Assembly (NCBI RefSeq): GCF_002252585.1
Contig: NZ_NQLD01000014.1
Source: Methanocatella intestini
Lineage (GTDB): Archaea > Methanobacteriota > Methanobacteria > Methanobacteriales > Methanobacteriaceae
Reading direction: 5' to 3' (one strand)
Length of the DNA: 64,000 nucleotides
The position numbers were made by a program, and so were the translations under genes. The notes beneath the pieces were generated by a model, which searched no databases, was not told where the DNA came from, and saw only the letters and a program-made list of their open reading frames with translations. Of this stretch, positions 19,020 through 27,905 are shown piece by piece (the stretch's first letter is position 1; each line of letters opens with the position of its first letter).

Positions 19020-20501
19020 CTAATCTTTTTGATAAGCTAGTTGTAATAGCTCAATTATGTTCATAGCTTTTATATCTTCACGGTCAATAGCGTCCAATCC
19101 ATCCTGGATGTTGTACTGACAGAACGGACAGATTGTAATTACTGATTCTGCACCTGTATCTTCAATCATTTTTGCTTTTTCTTTTGCAAGGGTCATAGCA
19201 ATTTCAGGATGGCCTGCTTTTATTCCTCCTCCAGCTCCACAGCATTGACATGGATATTTCATCTCTTTAAATGTAACTCCCGGAATCTGTTCAAGAATAT
19301 CACGAGGTTGACCTTTGATGCCTTGGCCTCTGCCTAAATGACATGGGTCATGCCAGGTTACTGTTGTGTTCAGTTCATTCATTTTGTCAGTATCCAATTT
19401 ATCTACTAGAAATTCACTGATGTCCATTACATTTAGATCGGATCCATATTTCGGATGGTCATTTTTAAGAGTGGAACCGCAGCCTGCACAAATGGTAAGT
19501 ACAGTATCATAATCTTTAAAAACTTCATTGTTTTTATCAACAAGTTCCTGAACCATGTCTGTCTGACCGGTTCTTATTAATGGTGAACCGCAGCATACCT
19601 GTCCTTCAGGAATATCTATGGTTATTCCATTAGCTTCAAGTACATCAATTAATGCTTCTCCGATGTGGTGTAATTTATTATCTACCATACATCCGGTAAA
19701 TAATGCTATTTTTGAACCGTTGTCATTTTTAACCTGTTCAATAAAACTTGGCCCTTCAGCTTTAATTGATCTTCCTGTTTTTTCTATATTTTCTTTAAAT
19801 GCAATATGCTCCGGAAGCGGTCCTTTACCTTCTTTACATGCAATTTCCCTTAAACGTTCAATTGCATCTCCAAAGGTGTTTATATCTTTAGGACAAACAG
19901 CCTTACACTTTCCGCAACTGGTACATTTATATAATCCTTCTTTTAAACTTTCATCAAGTCTGTCAAATTCATCTCTTGGGTCTGATTCAAATTTGGAAAG
20001 GTATCTCATTATGTAAGGTCCGCCAAATTTTGTTTTAATGAATTTTACAACAGGACAGGTTGCAAGACAGGAATAACATTCAATACAACTTCTAACTTTT
20101 TTAGTGTTTTTAATATTTTCTGGAGTTAGATTTTCATTTAAATCACTGTCATATCTTTGAGGATTTAAAGAAAGTTGCAAATCTTTTACTTCCTGTTCTA
20201 TTTGGCTTTTATCAACAATTAAATCTTTAATTACTGGAAAATTTTGAGGTTCAATTATTGCACCGTCCTTTATATCTTTTTGACATGCAAGAGCTCCATT
20301 CCCATTAAATAATATTCCGCAGGACCCGCATTGTCCGGCTCTGCAGGAACTTCTAATACTAATGTCAGCATCATATTTTTCATTAATTGCATTAATGGCA
20401 TCTAAAACTTTCATTTGAGGTGTCTGTTCTATTTCATAACACTCTAAATGAGGTTCACTGTCCACTTCTCTGTCAAACCTTGATACATACACTTTAATCA
20501 T
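19020..20501 (-). CDS. tfrB: Thiol:fumarate reductase subunit B
   Basis: 493 residues. TfrAB reduces fumarate with coenzymes M and B, producing succinate and the heterodisulfide CoM-S-S-CoB in the incomplete reductive citric acid route. The N-terminus is a plant-type [2Fe-2S] domain (SCRAGQCGSCG). A two-cluster ferredoxin follows (CIECYSCLATCPV, CTSCGKCKAVCPK). The C-terminal half has two CCG domains (TGCMVD...CCGSP and CHLGRGQG...CCGAGGG), as in HdrB/D. Subunit A is not in the window, so the two subunits are unlinked here. Confidence 0.94.
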   Translation of the reverse strand: MIKVYVSRFDREVDSEPHLECYEIEQTPQMKVLDAINAINEKYDADISIRSSCRAGQCGSCGILFNGNGALACQKDIKDGAIIEPQNFPVIKDLIVDKSQIEQEVKDLQLSLNPQRYDSDLNENLTPENIKNTKKVRSCIECYSCLATCPVVKFIKTKFGGPYIMRYLSKFESDPRDEFDRLDESLKEGLYKCTSCGKCKAVCPKDINTFGDAIERLREIACKEGKGPLPEHIAFKENIEKTGRSIKAEGPSFIEQVKNDNGSKIALFTGCMVDNKLHHIGEALIDVLEANGITIDIPEGQVCCGSPLIRTGQTDMVQELVDKNNEVFKDYDTVLTICAGCGSTLKNDHPKYGSDLNVMDISEFLVDKLDTDKMNELNTTVTWHDPCHLGRGQGIKGQPRDILEQIPGVTFKEMKYPCQCCGAGGGIKAGHPEIAMTLAKEKAKMIEDTGAESVITICPFCQYNIQDGLDAIDREDIKAMNIIELLQLAYQKD

Positions 20502-20616
20502 TACTTTACCCCTTTAGTCATAATCAAATATAAAATAAGTATAATATTTATATTATATCTAAACCTATTATATTATATATTTTATTAGATTTTTAAATTA
20601 TTTGAGGAAATAAATA

Positions 20617-22515
20617 ATGAACTTAAAAGAATTAGTAACAGGGAAACCTGGTGATAAACAATTTTTGTTAGGTAATGAAGCAGCTGTAAGGGGAGTTATA
20701 GAAGCTGGTGTTTCTGTTGCAGCTACTTATCCGGGTACTCCTTCATCAGAGATTGGAAATGTTTTGTCTGGATTGGCTAAAGATGCTAATATTTATTTTG
20801 AGTTTTCTACAAATGAAAAAGTAGCTATGGAAGTTGCAGCTACTGCAGCAGCATCTGGATTACGTTCATTTACTTTCATGAAACATGTAGGTATGAATGT
20901 AGCCAGCGATTCATTTATGACAACTGCTTATAGTGGAGTAAATGGCGGTATGGTTATTTTATCAGCAGATGATCCGTCACTTTTTTCATCTCAAAATGAA
21001 CAGGATACTCGTAATTACGGACGTTTAGCAAATGTGCCTATTTTAGAACCTTCTAATTGTCAAGAAGTTAAAGATATGGTTAAATATGCTTTTGATTTAT
21101 CTGAACAGTTTAAATTACCGGTTATTGTAAGAACAACCACTCGTGTATCTCATATGAGAGGTGTTGTTGAATTTGGTGAAACAGCAGATAATTCTTCAGA
21201 TGGTGAAACTCATTGGAAAAAAGGATTTTTCAAGAAAAATCCTGCACAATTTGTTCCAGTTCCTGCATTTGCAAAAGATATGCATATTGAACTCGTGGAA
21301 AAAATGGATGAAATTAATAAAATAACCAATGATTCTGATTTTAATGTTGAATCTGATTTCAGCCAAAATAAAAAATATTGTGTTATTGCTTCAAGCAGTG
21401 CTTATAATTATGCTTATGATGTAATCCGGTATAATAATTTTGATATTGATGTTTTAAAACTTGGATTTTCATATCCTTTTCCTTATGATAAAGTAGCTGA
21501 TTTTGTAAAAGATTATGATGAAGTCTTTATTGTGGAAGAGGTAGATCCGATTATAGAAAAAGATACATTAGTAGCTATTGGTAAAAATAATTTAAATACT
21601 GTTGTTCATGGTAAATTAGATGGAACATTTCCTGTATACCATGAATTTAATTCTGATATTGTGGCTGATGGTTTTAATAAATATTTGAATTTCATTGAAG
21701 AAGATAATAATGATTATTCTGATACTTTACTTAAATTGCAGGAAGAAATTCCTTCCAGGGCTCCAGTACTTTGTGCAGGATGTCCTCACAGGGCAATGTA
21801 TTACGGAGTAAATAAAGCATTGGAAGAATTGGGAATTCCTCTTAAAGATGCTGTATTTGCATCAGATATTGGATGTTATACTTTAGGAATTAATCCTCCT
21901 TACAATGCAGCAGATTACCTGTTGTCTATGGGATCTAGTGTAGGAGACGGCTGCGGATTTTCAATAGCTACTGACCAAAAGGTAATTAGTTTCATTGGAG
22001 ACTCAACATTTTTCCATAGTGGAATATCACCTTTAATAAATGCAGTTCACAATAAAAATAATTTTATTTTAACTGTATTGGATAATAGAATTACAGCTAT
22101 GACTGGAGGTCAGCCAAACCCCGGAATTCCTGTTGACGGAATGGGGGATGATGCACCTGAAATTTCCATACGTAAACTGGCTTTAGCTTGTGGCTGCAAT
22201 TATGTTCGTGTAATCAATCCGTTAAACTTGGATCAGGTAATTAAAACATATAAGGAAGCTTTGGAACGTGATGAGGTTTGTGTAATTATAGCTAAAGCTC
22301 CATGTACTTTAATTAAAGGTAAAACTAGAAAACCACCAGTAAATTACATTGATTCTAATTGTAATGGATGTAATAAATGTGTAAGTGAACTTGCATGCCC
22401 TGCTATTTCAAAAGATAGTGGAAAAATAACTATTGACAAATCCATGTGTGATGGCTGTGGGGTTTGTATCCAAGTTTGTAAATATGGTGCCTTAGAAGCT
22501 GGAAGAGGTGAATAA
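20617..22515 (+). CDS. iorA: Indolepyruvate ferredoxin oxidoreductase subunit alpha
   Basis: 632 residues. With IorB it interconverts aryl pyruvates and aryl-acetyl-CoA using thiamine diphosphate, CoA and ferredoxin. The pyrimidine-binding domain starts GVSVAATYPGTPSSEIG. The thiamine domain carries CAGCPHR, GDGCGFS and GDSTFFHSG, with DNRITAMTGGQ typical of IOR. The C-terminus is a two-cluster ferredoxin (CNGCNKCV...CPA and CDGCGVCIQVCKYG). In methanogens this enzyme can run reductively to build aromatic amino acids from arylacetates, fitting the CoA-ligase nearby. iorB begins 2 bases downstream. Confidence 0.96.
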   Translation: MNLKELVTGKPGDKQFLLGNEAAVRGVIEAGVSVAATYPGTPSSEIGNVLSGLAKDANIYFEFSTNEKVAMEVAATAAASGLRSFTFMKHVGMNVASDSFMTTAYSGVNGGMVILSADDPSLFSSQNEQDTRNYGRLANVPILEPSNCQEVKDMVKYAFDLSEQFKLPVIVRTTTRVSHMRGVVEFGETADNSSDGETHWKKGFFKKNPAQFVPVPAFAKDMHIELVEKMDEINKITNDSDFNVESDFSQNKKYCVIASSSAYNYAYDVIRYNNFDIDVLKLGFSYPFPYDKVADFVKDYDEVFIVEEVDPIIEKDTLVAIGKNNLNTVVHGKLDGTFPVYHEFNSDIVADGFNKYLNFIEEDNNDYSDTLLKLQEEIPSRAPVLCAGCPHRAMYYGVNKALEELGIPLKDAVFASDIGCYTLGINPPYNAADYLLSMGSSVGDGCGFSIATDQKVISFIGDSTFFHSGISPLINAVHNKNNFILTVLDNRITAMTGGQPNPGIPVDGMGDDAPEISIRKLALACGCNYVRVINPLNLDQVIKTYKEALERDEVCVIIAKAPCTLIKGKTRKPPVNYIDSNCNGCNKCVSELACPAISKDSGKITIDKSMCDGCGVCIQVCKYGALEAGRGE

Positions 22516-22517
22516 AT

Positions 22518-23102
22518 ATGGATAATCATTATAATATTTATATTTGTGGTGTTGGAGGTCAGGGAATTATTAAAACCTCTGTAATTATTGGAGAAGCTGC
22601 AATGAATCAGGGATTAAATGTAGTCATGAGTGAAATTCATGGAATGTCTCAAAGGGGAGGTTCTGTTTCTACAGAATTAAAAATAGGTGATTATAACAGT
22701 TCAATTATTCCGGAACATGGTGCAGATATGTTGCTTTCATTTGAGCCTATAGAAACTATAAGGGGATTAAATAAAGTAAATGATGATACTAAAATAGTAT
22801 TTAACACTCATCCTATTGTTCCAGCTTCATCAGATAAACCTTATCCTGGTGTAGCTAATATTACTGAGGTTTTAAAAGAAAATTTCAAACATGTCCTTCC
22901 TATTGATGGAACTAAATTAGCTATTGATGCTGGAAATGTATTGGCTTTAAACATGGTTTTATTGGGGGCAGTAACTGCAGATGATAAATTCCCACTTTCT
23001 AAAGAATCTGTTATTGCAGCTATGAAAAATAATTTAAAACCAAAATTTCATGAATTAAACTTAAAAGCTATTGAAAGTGGTTATAATTGGATTAAAGGTT
23101 AA
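22518..23102 (+). CDS. iorB: Indolepyruvate ferredoxin oxidoreductase subunit beta
   Basis: 194 residues of the gamma-type 2-oxoacid oxidoreductase domain: ICGVGGQGIIKTS at the N-terminus and MSEIHGMSQRGGSVSTELKIG are the family signatures. It completes the IorAB heterodimer. It follows iorA by 2 bases, so stoichiometric translation is expected. Confidence 0.95.
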   Translation: MDNHYNIYICGVGGQGIIKTSVIIGEAAMNQGLNVVMSEIHGMSQRGGSVSTELKIGDYNSSIIPEHGADMLLSFEPIETIRGLNKVNDDTKIVFNTHPIVPASSDKPYPGVANITEVLKENFKHVLPIDGTKLAIDAGNVLALNMVLLGAVTADDKFPLSKESVIAAMKNNLKPKFHELNLKAIESGYNWIKG

Positions 23103-23162
23103 ATATTTAAATTATTATAAATTAATTAATATTAAGTAAGTACTAAAAAGAGGTTGTTATAC

Positions 23163-23441
23163 ATGCCTTATAAAATTGATAATGCTATATTAAAAAAGGA
23201 TAAAACAGGAAATGTCACTTTAATTGATCCTGAAAATGTTTTTAAAGATGAAGATGCTTTTGTAGCTATTAAAAGTGATGATTTAATCACTATTCAGCTT
23301 TTAATAAACAGTATATTGCATAATGATTTTAAAAGATGGTCAGAACTTGGTGTTGTTCCTGAAACAGAACCTGTTAAAAGTTTATTTGTTAGGTTAGGTT
23401 ATTCTAAAGCAGATATTGCATCATTGTTAAAAGAATTTTAA
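23163..23441 (+). CDS. Small conserved-looking protein of unknown function
   Basis: About 92 residues starting MPYKIDNAILKKD. The ATG at 23163 sits 8 bases after AGAGGT; a TTG at 23154 overlaps the SD and is rejected. It is soluble, mixed alpha/beta, with no cysteine clusters or catalytic motif, and ends KADIASLLKEF. It lies 60 bases after iorB and just before another small acidic protein, so it may be transcribed with ior. Not recognised. Confidence 0.65.
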   Translation: MPYKIDNAILKKDKTGNVTLIDPENVFKDEDAFVAIKSDDLITIQLLINSILHNDFKRWSELGVVPETEPVKSLFVRLGYSKADIASLLKEF

Positions 23442-23467
23442 AAATATTATTGATGGAGGTTTTCAAA

Positions 23468-23791
23468 ATGCCGGAATTCAAATTATCTAAAGAAGCAGGA
23501 ACTAAAAAGTTTGAGCTTTCAATGGCTATTGATTATGATGAAGATGGCAATATTGAAGCTCAGGAATTTTATGATGGTGTTGACTGGTCTGATAATCCTG
23601 CAGATATCAGGTTAAATACTAGTTATTGTGATGAGGATGAACAGGACGAGTGGAATTTGTTTTTCAACGATTTCATGCATTTGCTGGAATCACATGAGTT
23701 AACTGAAAAAGCTAAAACTTTAAAAGAAGTGGATGATTCCTATTATTTTGTTGAAGAATGTATTGAAATTGTTTTAACTGAAGAAGATTAA
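23468..23791 (+). CDS. Small acidic protein of unknown function
   Basis: About 107 residues from the ATG at 23468, with GGAGG 8 bases upstream. It is Asp/Glu-rich (DYDEDGNIEAQEF, YCDEDEQDEW, ending VLTEED) and likely soluble. It sits 26 bases after the preceding small gene. The co-directional pair behind iorAB suggests a shared transcript, but no function can be assigned. Confidence 0.62.
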   Translation: MPEFKLSKEAGTKKFELSMAIDYDEDGNIEAQEFYDGVDWSDNPADIRLNTSYCDEDEQDEWNLFFNDFMHLLESHELTEKAKTLKEVDDSYYFVEECIEIVLTEED

Positions 23792-23811
23792 GAAAAGAGG
23801 AGGTCTTTTCT
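23791..23811. terminator. Hairpin between convergent genes
   Basis: AGAAAAGA pairs with TCTTTTCT across GGAGG, exactly at the junction between the acidic protein gene and the ACT-domain gene. Confidence 0.55.
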
Positions 23812-24241
23812 ATAAATCTTCTATATCTTTTTTTTCCAGAATGTGTGCATCACTATCTTTTAAAAGAGTAATTGCTTCATCCATATTTTTCAATCTCATT
23901 ACTACAATAGCTTTTTCTGTTTTTGAACTTACAAATGCATAGAGGTAATCTAAATTAATACCTTTTTCATCAAATATAGCTAATGTAGAGTTCAATCCGT
24001 TTGGTTCATCTGGAACTGCCACAATAATGACATCATTTTCTTTTACAATGAATCCGTCTTTTTCCAATGCTTCAATAGCTTTTTTATTGTCTGAAACGAT
24101 TAATCTTAAGATTCCGTATTTTGTTGTATCAGCTATTGAAAGTGCACGTATGTTTATGTTTTCCTGAGCTAATGTATTAATAGCTTTTTTCATTCTTCCT
24201 TCTTTGTTTTCTATAAATACAGATATTTGTTTTACTACCAT
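23810..24241 (-). CDS. Tandem ACT-domain protein
   Basis: 143 residues. Two ACT domains are visible: VVKQISVFIENKEGRMKKAI at residues 2-70, and a second starting VIIVAVPDEPNGLNSTLAIF near 75. ACT domains bind amino acids allosterically. This form is usually found beside aryl-CoA ligases, and here it follows that gene by 9 bases in one operon. A role in sensing aromatic amino acids is inferred from context. Confidence 0.87.
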   Translation of the reverse strand: MVVKQISVFIENKEGRMKKAINTLAQENINIRALSIADTTKYGILRLIVSDNKKAIEALEKDGFIVKENDVIIVAVPDEPNGLNSTLAIFDEKGINLDYLYAFVSSKTEKAIVVMRLKNMDEAITLLKDSDAHILEKKDIEDL

Positions 24242-24250
24242 GCTTTCACC

Positions 24251-25552
24251 TTATTCAAAGTTTCTTTCATCAATAACTCTTACAGATTTTCCTTCACTTC
24301 TTGGTAATGATTCTGGTTCACATAAAGTTACATTAACTCTTAATCCAGTTTCACTTTTAATGGATTTTACAATCATTGCCTCAGTTTTTTCCATTTCTTT
24401 CATTTCATCAGAGAATAATTCTTTAGTAGCTTCTACTTTAACTTCAACTTCATCTAAAGTATCAGGTCTTGTTACTTTAATTAAGTAGTTTGGACTTGCT
24501 CCTTTAATTTTAAGTAAAGCCTTTTCGATTTGTGATGGGAAAACCATAACTCCTCTGATTTTTAACATGTCATCGCTTCTACCGGTAATTCTACTCATTC
24601 TTACACTGGTTCTTCCACATGCACATTCTTCTATGATTAATGAGGTTAAATCTTTTGTTCTGAATCTTAAAATTGGTATTCCAGTTTTGGTAAGTGTAGT
24701 TAATACAAGTTCCCCTTTCTGTCCTGCTTTTAGGGTTTCTCCAGTTTTTGGATTAATAATTTCAGGATAGAAATGATCATCTTGAATATGCATACCATTT
24801 TGTTCGATACATTCCTGAGCTACTCCAGGACCCATAATTTCAGTTAGACCATAAATATTGTATGCTTTAATGTTTAATGTATCTTCAATTTTATGTCTCA
24901 TTTCTTCGGTCCACATTTCAGCTCCGTGAATTCCTATTTTTAAATTAATATCTTCCAAATTAATGTCAGACCCTTCAAGACTTTCTCCAAGATACATTGC
25001 ATATGAAGGTGTACAGGTTATAACATCACTTTGAAAGTCTTTCATAGTTTCAAGCTGTCTTTTTGTGTTTCCTGCAGAGATTGGTACTGTTATTGCTCCA
25101 AATTTTTGAGCTCCGTGGTGAATACCGAATCCTCCGGTAAATAATCCGTATCCGAATGCATTTTGAATAATGTATTCTTTTTCAACACCTACCATTCCAA
25201 GACCGCGTGCAATACATTCTGACCAGATATCCAGATCTTCTTTAGTGTATCCGGTAACTGTTGGTTTTCCGCTTGTTCCTGAAGATGCATGAATTTCTAC
25301 AATTTCTTCGTAAGGAACAGCAAATAAACCAAATGGATAAGCTGCTCTTAAATCGTCTTTTGTTGTAAATGGGATTTTTTCAATATCTTTCAATGTTTTT
25401 ATGTCTTCTGGGGTGATACCAGCTTCATCAAATTTTTCTTTATAAAATGAAACATTATTATAAGCTAATTTAACAGTTTGTTGTAATCTTTCTAACTGTA
25501 ATTTTTCTTTTTCTTCTTTACTCATACATTCGGCTTCTTTGTTCCATACCAT
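24251..25552 (-). CDS. Phenylacetate-CoA ligase-like aryl-CoA ligase
   Basis: 433 residues of the PaaK family of adenylate-forming enzymes, which activate aryl acids with ATP and CoA. The ATP loop is HASSGTSGKPTVTGYT. Other family landmarks are AFGYGLFTGGFGIHHG, NIYGLTEIMGPG, and a C-terminal domain with RSDDMLKIRGVMVFPSQIE. Next to iorAB it is expected to supply phenylacetyl- or indoleacetyl-CoA for reductive carboxylation to aryl pyruvates, or the reverse. It is followed by the ACT-domain gene on the same strand. Confidence 0.92.
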   Translation of the reverse strand: MVWNKEAECMSKEEKEKLQLERLQQTVKLAYNNVSFYKEKFDEAGITPEDIKTLKDIEKIPFTTKDDLRAAYPFGLFAVPYEEIVEIHASSGTSGKPTVTGYTKEDLDIWSECIARGLGMVGVEKEYIIQNAFGYGLFTGGFGIHHGAQKFGAITVPISAGNTKRQLETMKDFQSDVITCTPSYAMYLGESLEGSDINLEDINLKIGIHGAEMWTEEMRHKIEDTLNIKAYNIYGLTEIMGPGVAQECIEQNGMHIQDDHFYPEIINPKTGETLKAGQKGELVLTTLTKTGIPILRFRTKDLTSLIIEECACGRTSVRMSRITGRSDDMLKIRGVMVFPSQIEKALLKIKGASPNYLIKVTRPDTLDEVEVKVEATKELFSDEMKEMEKTEAMIVKSIKSETGLRVNVTLCEPESLPRSEGKSVRVIDERNFE

Positions 25553-25668
25553 TGTATCACTTGTTAAATATTCTTTGTTCTAATTTTTAATATAAAATTA
25601 TATATAACTATTCATATTAAAAATTTAATCATATATTAATTTTTTTTAATATATCTGGAGTTTAAATT

Positions 25669-27282
25669 ATGGACATTATGATTTTAGCGATTGTATTTAT
25701 AATTTACATTTTTGCTTTAGTATATGTAGGTTATTATGCATGGAAAGAAACAGAATCCTCCGAGGATTTTATGATAGGTGGAAAGGATACAAATCCTGCA
25801 ATCATGGCTTTAAGTTATGGTGCAACATTTATTTCGACAGCAGCTATCATTGGTTTTGGAGGAGTTGCTGGTGAATATGGTATGAGTGTTCTTTGGTTAG
25901 CATTTTTAAATATAATTGTGGGAATATTCATAGCTTTTGTATTTTTAGGTAAAAGAACTCGTAGAATGGGACACAGTTTAGGTTCTTTAACATTTCCGGA
26001 GTTCTTAGGTAAACGTTTTAACAGTAAATGTATTCATTATTTGTCAGGATTAATTATTTTTTGTGCCATGCCTCTTTATGCAGCTGTAGTTCTTATTGGA
26101 GCTGCAAGGTTCTTGGAATCTTCTTTAATGATTGATTTTGGAATATCATTATTTATATTGGCAATTATAATTACATTCTATGTATTCTTTGGAGGTATTA
26201 AGGGAGTAATGTATACTGATGCATTGCAGGGCGTAATTATGGTTTGTGCAATGGTATTTTTACTTGGATTTGTTTATTGGTTGTTAGGTGGTGTAACTCA
26301 TGCAAACACAGCATTAACAGATATGGTAAGCTTATATCCAGCTAGTGCTACAGCTACTGGAGGAACGGGTTGGACGACATTCCCGGAATTTGGTTCACCA
26401 TTTTGGTGGAGTTTAGTTTCATCTACTCTTATTGGTGTAGGTATTGGAGTATTAGCTCAACCGCAATTGATTGTAAGATTCATGACTGTTAAATCTGATA
26501 AGGAATTAAACAGATCTGTTCTTGTTGGAGGATTATTTATTGCAATAATGCCAACTACAGCTTATATTGTAGGATCACTTTCTAATGTATATTTCTTTGA
26601 TAAATTAGGAAAGATTGCTGTAGATGTTGTTGGTGGAAATGTTGATAAAGTTATTCCGACATTTATTACAATGGCGCTGCCTGAATGGTTTGTGTATATT
26701 TTCTTATTGTCACTATTAGCTGCAGCTATGTCTACAATCAGTTCTCAGCTTCATACTCAGGGAACTGCATTTGGTGTAGATATTTATGGTACTTTAAGAA
26801 ATAAAGCTAAACAAAAAGCAGATCAGATTACAGTTACAAGAATTGGTATTCTTATAGCTATTATTTTAGCTTTAATATTGGCATTTTCTCTTCCGGGAAG
26901 TATTATTGCTCTTGGAACAAGTTTATTCTTTGAAATTTGTGCTGCTGCATTTTTACCTGTGTTTTTAGGTGCATTGTATTGGAAAGGAATTACTACTAAA
27001 GGTGCTATTGCAGGAATTGTTTCTGGAACAGTTGTTAGTTTATTCTGGTTACTCTTTGTATTTGCAAAAACAGCTAAAGGTTTAGGATTGTGTAAGGCAA
27101 TATTTGGTTGTGCAACTTTATTGCCGGCTATGCCATGGCCTTATATTGATGTAATGTTAATAGCAGTTCCTATTTCTGCTATATTTACATTAGTTGTTAG
27201 TTTACTTACAAAACCTCCAGCTCAGGAAATTATTGATAAAGCATTTGAAGATATTGATAATAAAGGAAGTGGGGTACAATGA
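25669..27282 (+). CDS. Sodium/solute symporter (SSS family)
   Basis: 537 residues with about 13 membrane segments. It is a sodium-coupled uptake carrier of the proline/pantothenate/monocarboxylate type. Signatures include YYAWKETESSEDFMIGGKD, the TAAIIGFGGVAGEYG discontinuous helix, and LSLLAAAMSTISSQLHTQGT in TM8. The substrate cannot be told from sequence alone. The stop overlaps the start of a 37-residue membrane peptide (ATGA), characteristic of symporters that carry a dedicated small subunit. Confidence 0.9.
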   Translation: MDIMILAIVFIIYIFALVYVGYYAWKETESSEDFMIGGKDTNPAIMALSYGATFISTAAIIGFGGVAGEYGMSVLWLAFLNIIVGIFIAFVFLGKRTRRMGHSLGSLTFPEFLGKRFNSKCIHYLSGLIIFCAMPLYAAVVLIGAARFLESSLMIDFGISLFILAIIITFYVFFGGIKGVMYTDALQGVIMVCAMVFLLGFVYWLLGGVTHANTALTDMVSLYPASATATGGTGWTTFPEFGSPFWWSLVSSTLIGVGIGVLAQPQLIVRFMTVKSDKELNRSVLVGGLFIAIMPTTAYIVGSLSNVYFFDKLGKIAVDVVGGNVDKVIPTFITMALPEWFVYIFLLSLLAAAMSTISSQLHTQGTAFGVDIYGTLRNKAKQKADQITVTRIGILIAIILALILAFSLPGSIIALGTSLFFEICAAAFLPVFLGALYWKGITTKGAIAGIVSGTVVSLFWLLFVFAKTAKGLGLCKAIFGCATLLPAMPWPYIDVMLIAVPISAIFTLVVSLLTKPPAQEIIDKAFEDIDNKGSGVQ

Positions 27283-27392
27283 TGGTTTTAGGAATTGAGG
27301 ACCCTTGGATTTGGGGTGTTTATGTATTAATCATTTTATCCACTTTATTATGTATAATCTATGGGATTGTATACTGGAATAGGGATTATTAA
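27279..27392 (+). CDS. Symporter small accessory protein (37 aa)
   Basis: An ATG at 27279 overlaps the symporter stop (ATGA). It encodes 37 residues: a short conserved head (LGIEDPWIWGVY), one membrane helix (VLIILSTLLCIIYGIVYW), and a short charged tail. This matches the tiny accessory subunit found behind SSS transporters in archaea and bacteria. It probably stabilises or modulates the carrier. The overlap implies translational coupling. Confidence 0.8.
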   Translation: MMVLGIEDPWIWGVYVLIILSTLLCIIYGIVYWNRDY

Positions 27393-27905
27393 TACCTGTT
27401 CTCTTTTTTATTTTTTTTTATTTTTTCAAAATAGTAAAATATATATGTCATAAGATGTAAAGGATATATTACACAGTGTAAACTATACATTACATTGTTT
27501 TGTAAGTGATGATTATTTCAAGGTTATTGGCTATATTCAATTGTTATTAAATTTCTGCTAATATTGGTGTTTAACACTAAATTAATTATTGTACGACATT
27601 CTGACGAAAAATTGAAAAATCCCCTTAACATTAATTTCAATTTGTGGTGTTTGATGTAGTTAATAAATTCTTGATAATTATTTCTTATTTCAGATGCTGG
27701 TAAAAAATAGTTTAATTATTTTCGCCAATTGACAATAGAAATTAACATTACCTCCCAATTAATATGTCAAATTAGAAAATTCAAACACATTTCTTAAATT
27801 TAATCTCCATTTTGAAAATTATTTTAAACTATTTTATTACTGGTGTTGATAAAAAAATATGTAATTTTGTTATTTAATGTTCACCAAAAAAATTATTTTT
27901 AAAAA
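27393..27905. other. Gene-poor gap with palindrome and possible gene remnant
   Basis: Terminator-like T-runs follow the accessory gene. A perfect 13-base palindrome TTACACAGTGTAA lies at 27469-27481, with further TGTAA/TTACA boxes on both sides, like a regulator site. On the minus strand a stretch between about 27710 and 27520 reads as roughly 60 codons (including FLPASEIRNNYQEF and LMLRGFFNFSSECR) without a proper start, possibly a decayed gene. No complete gene was found. Confidence 0.35.
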
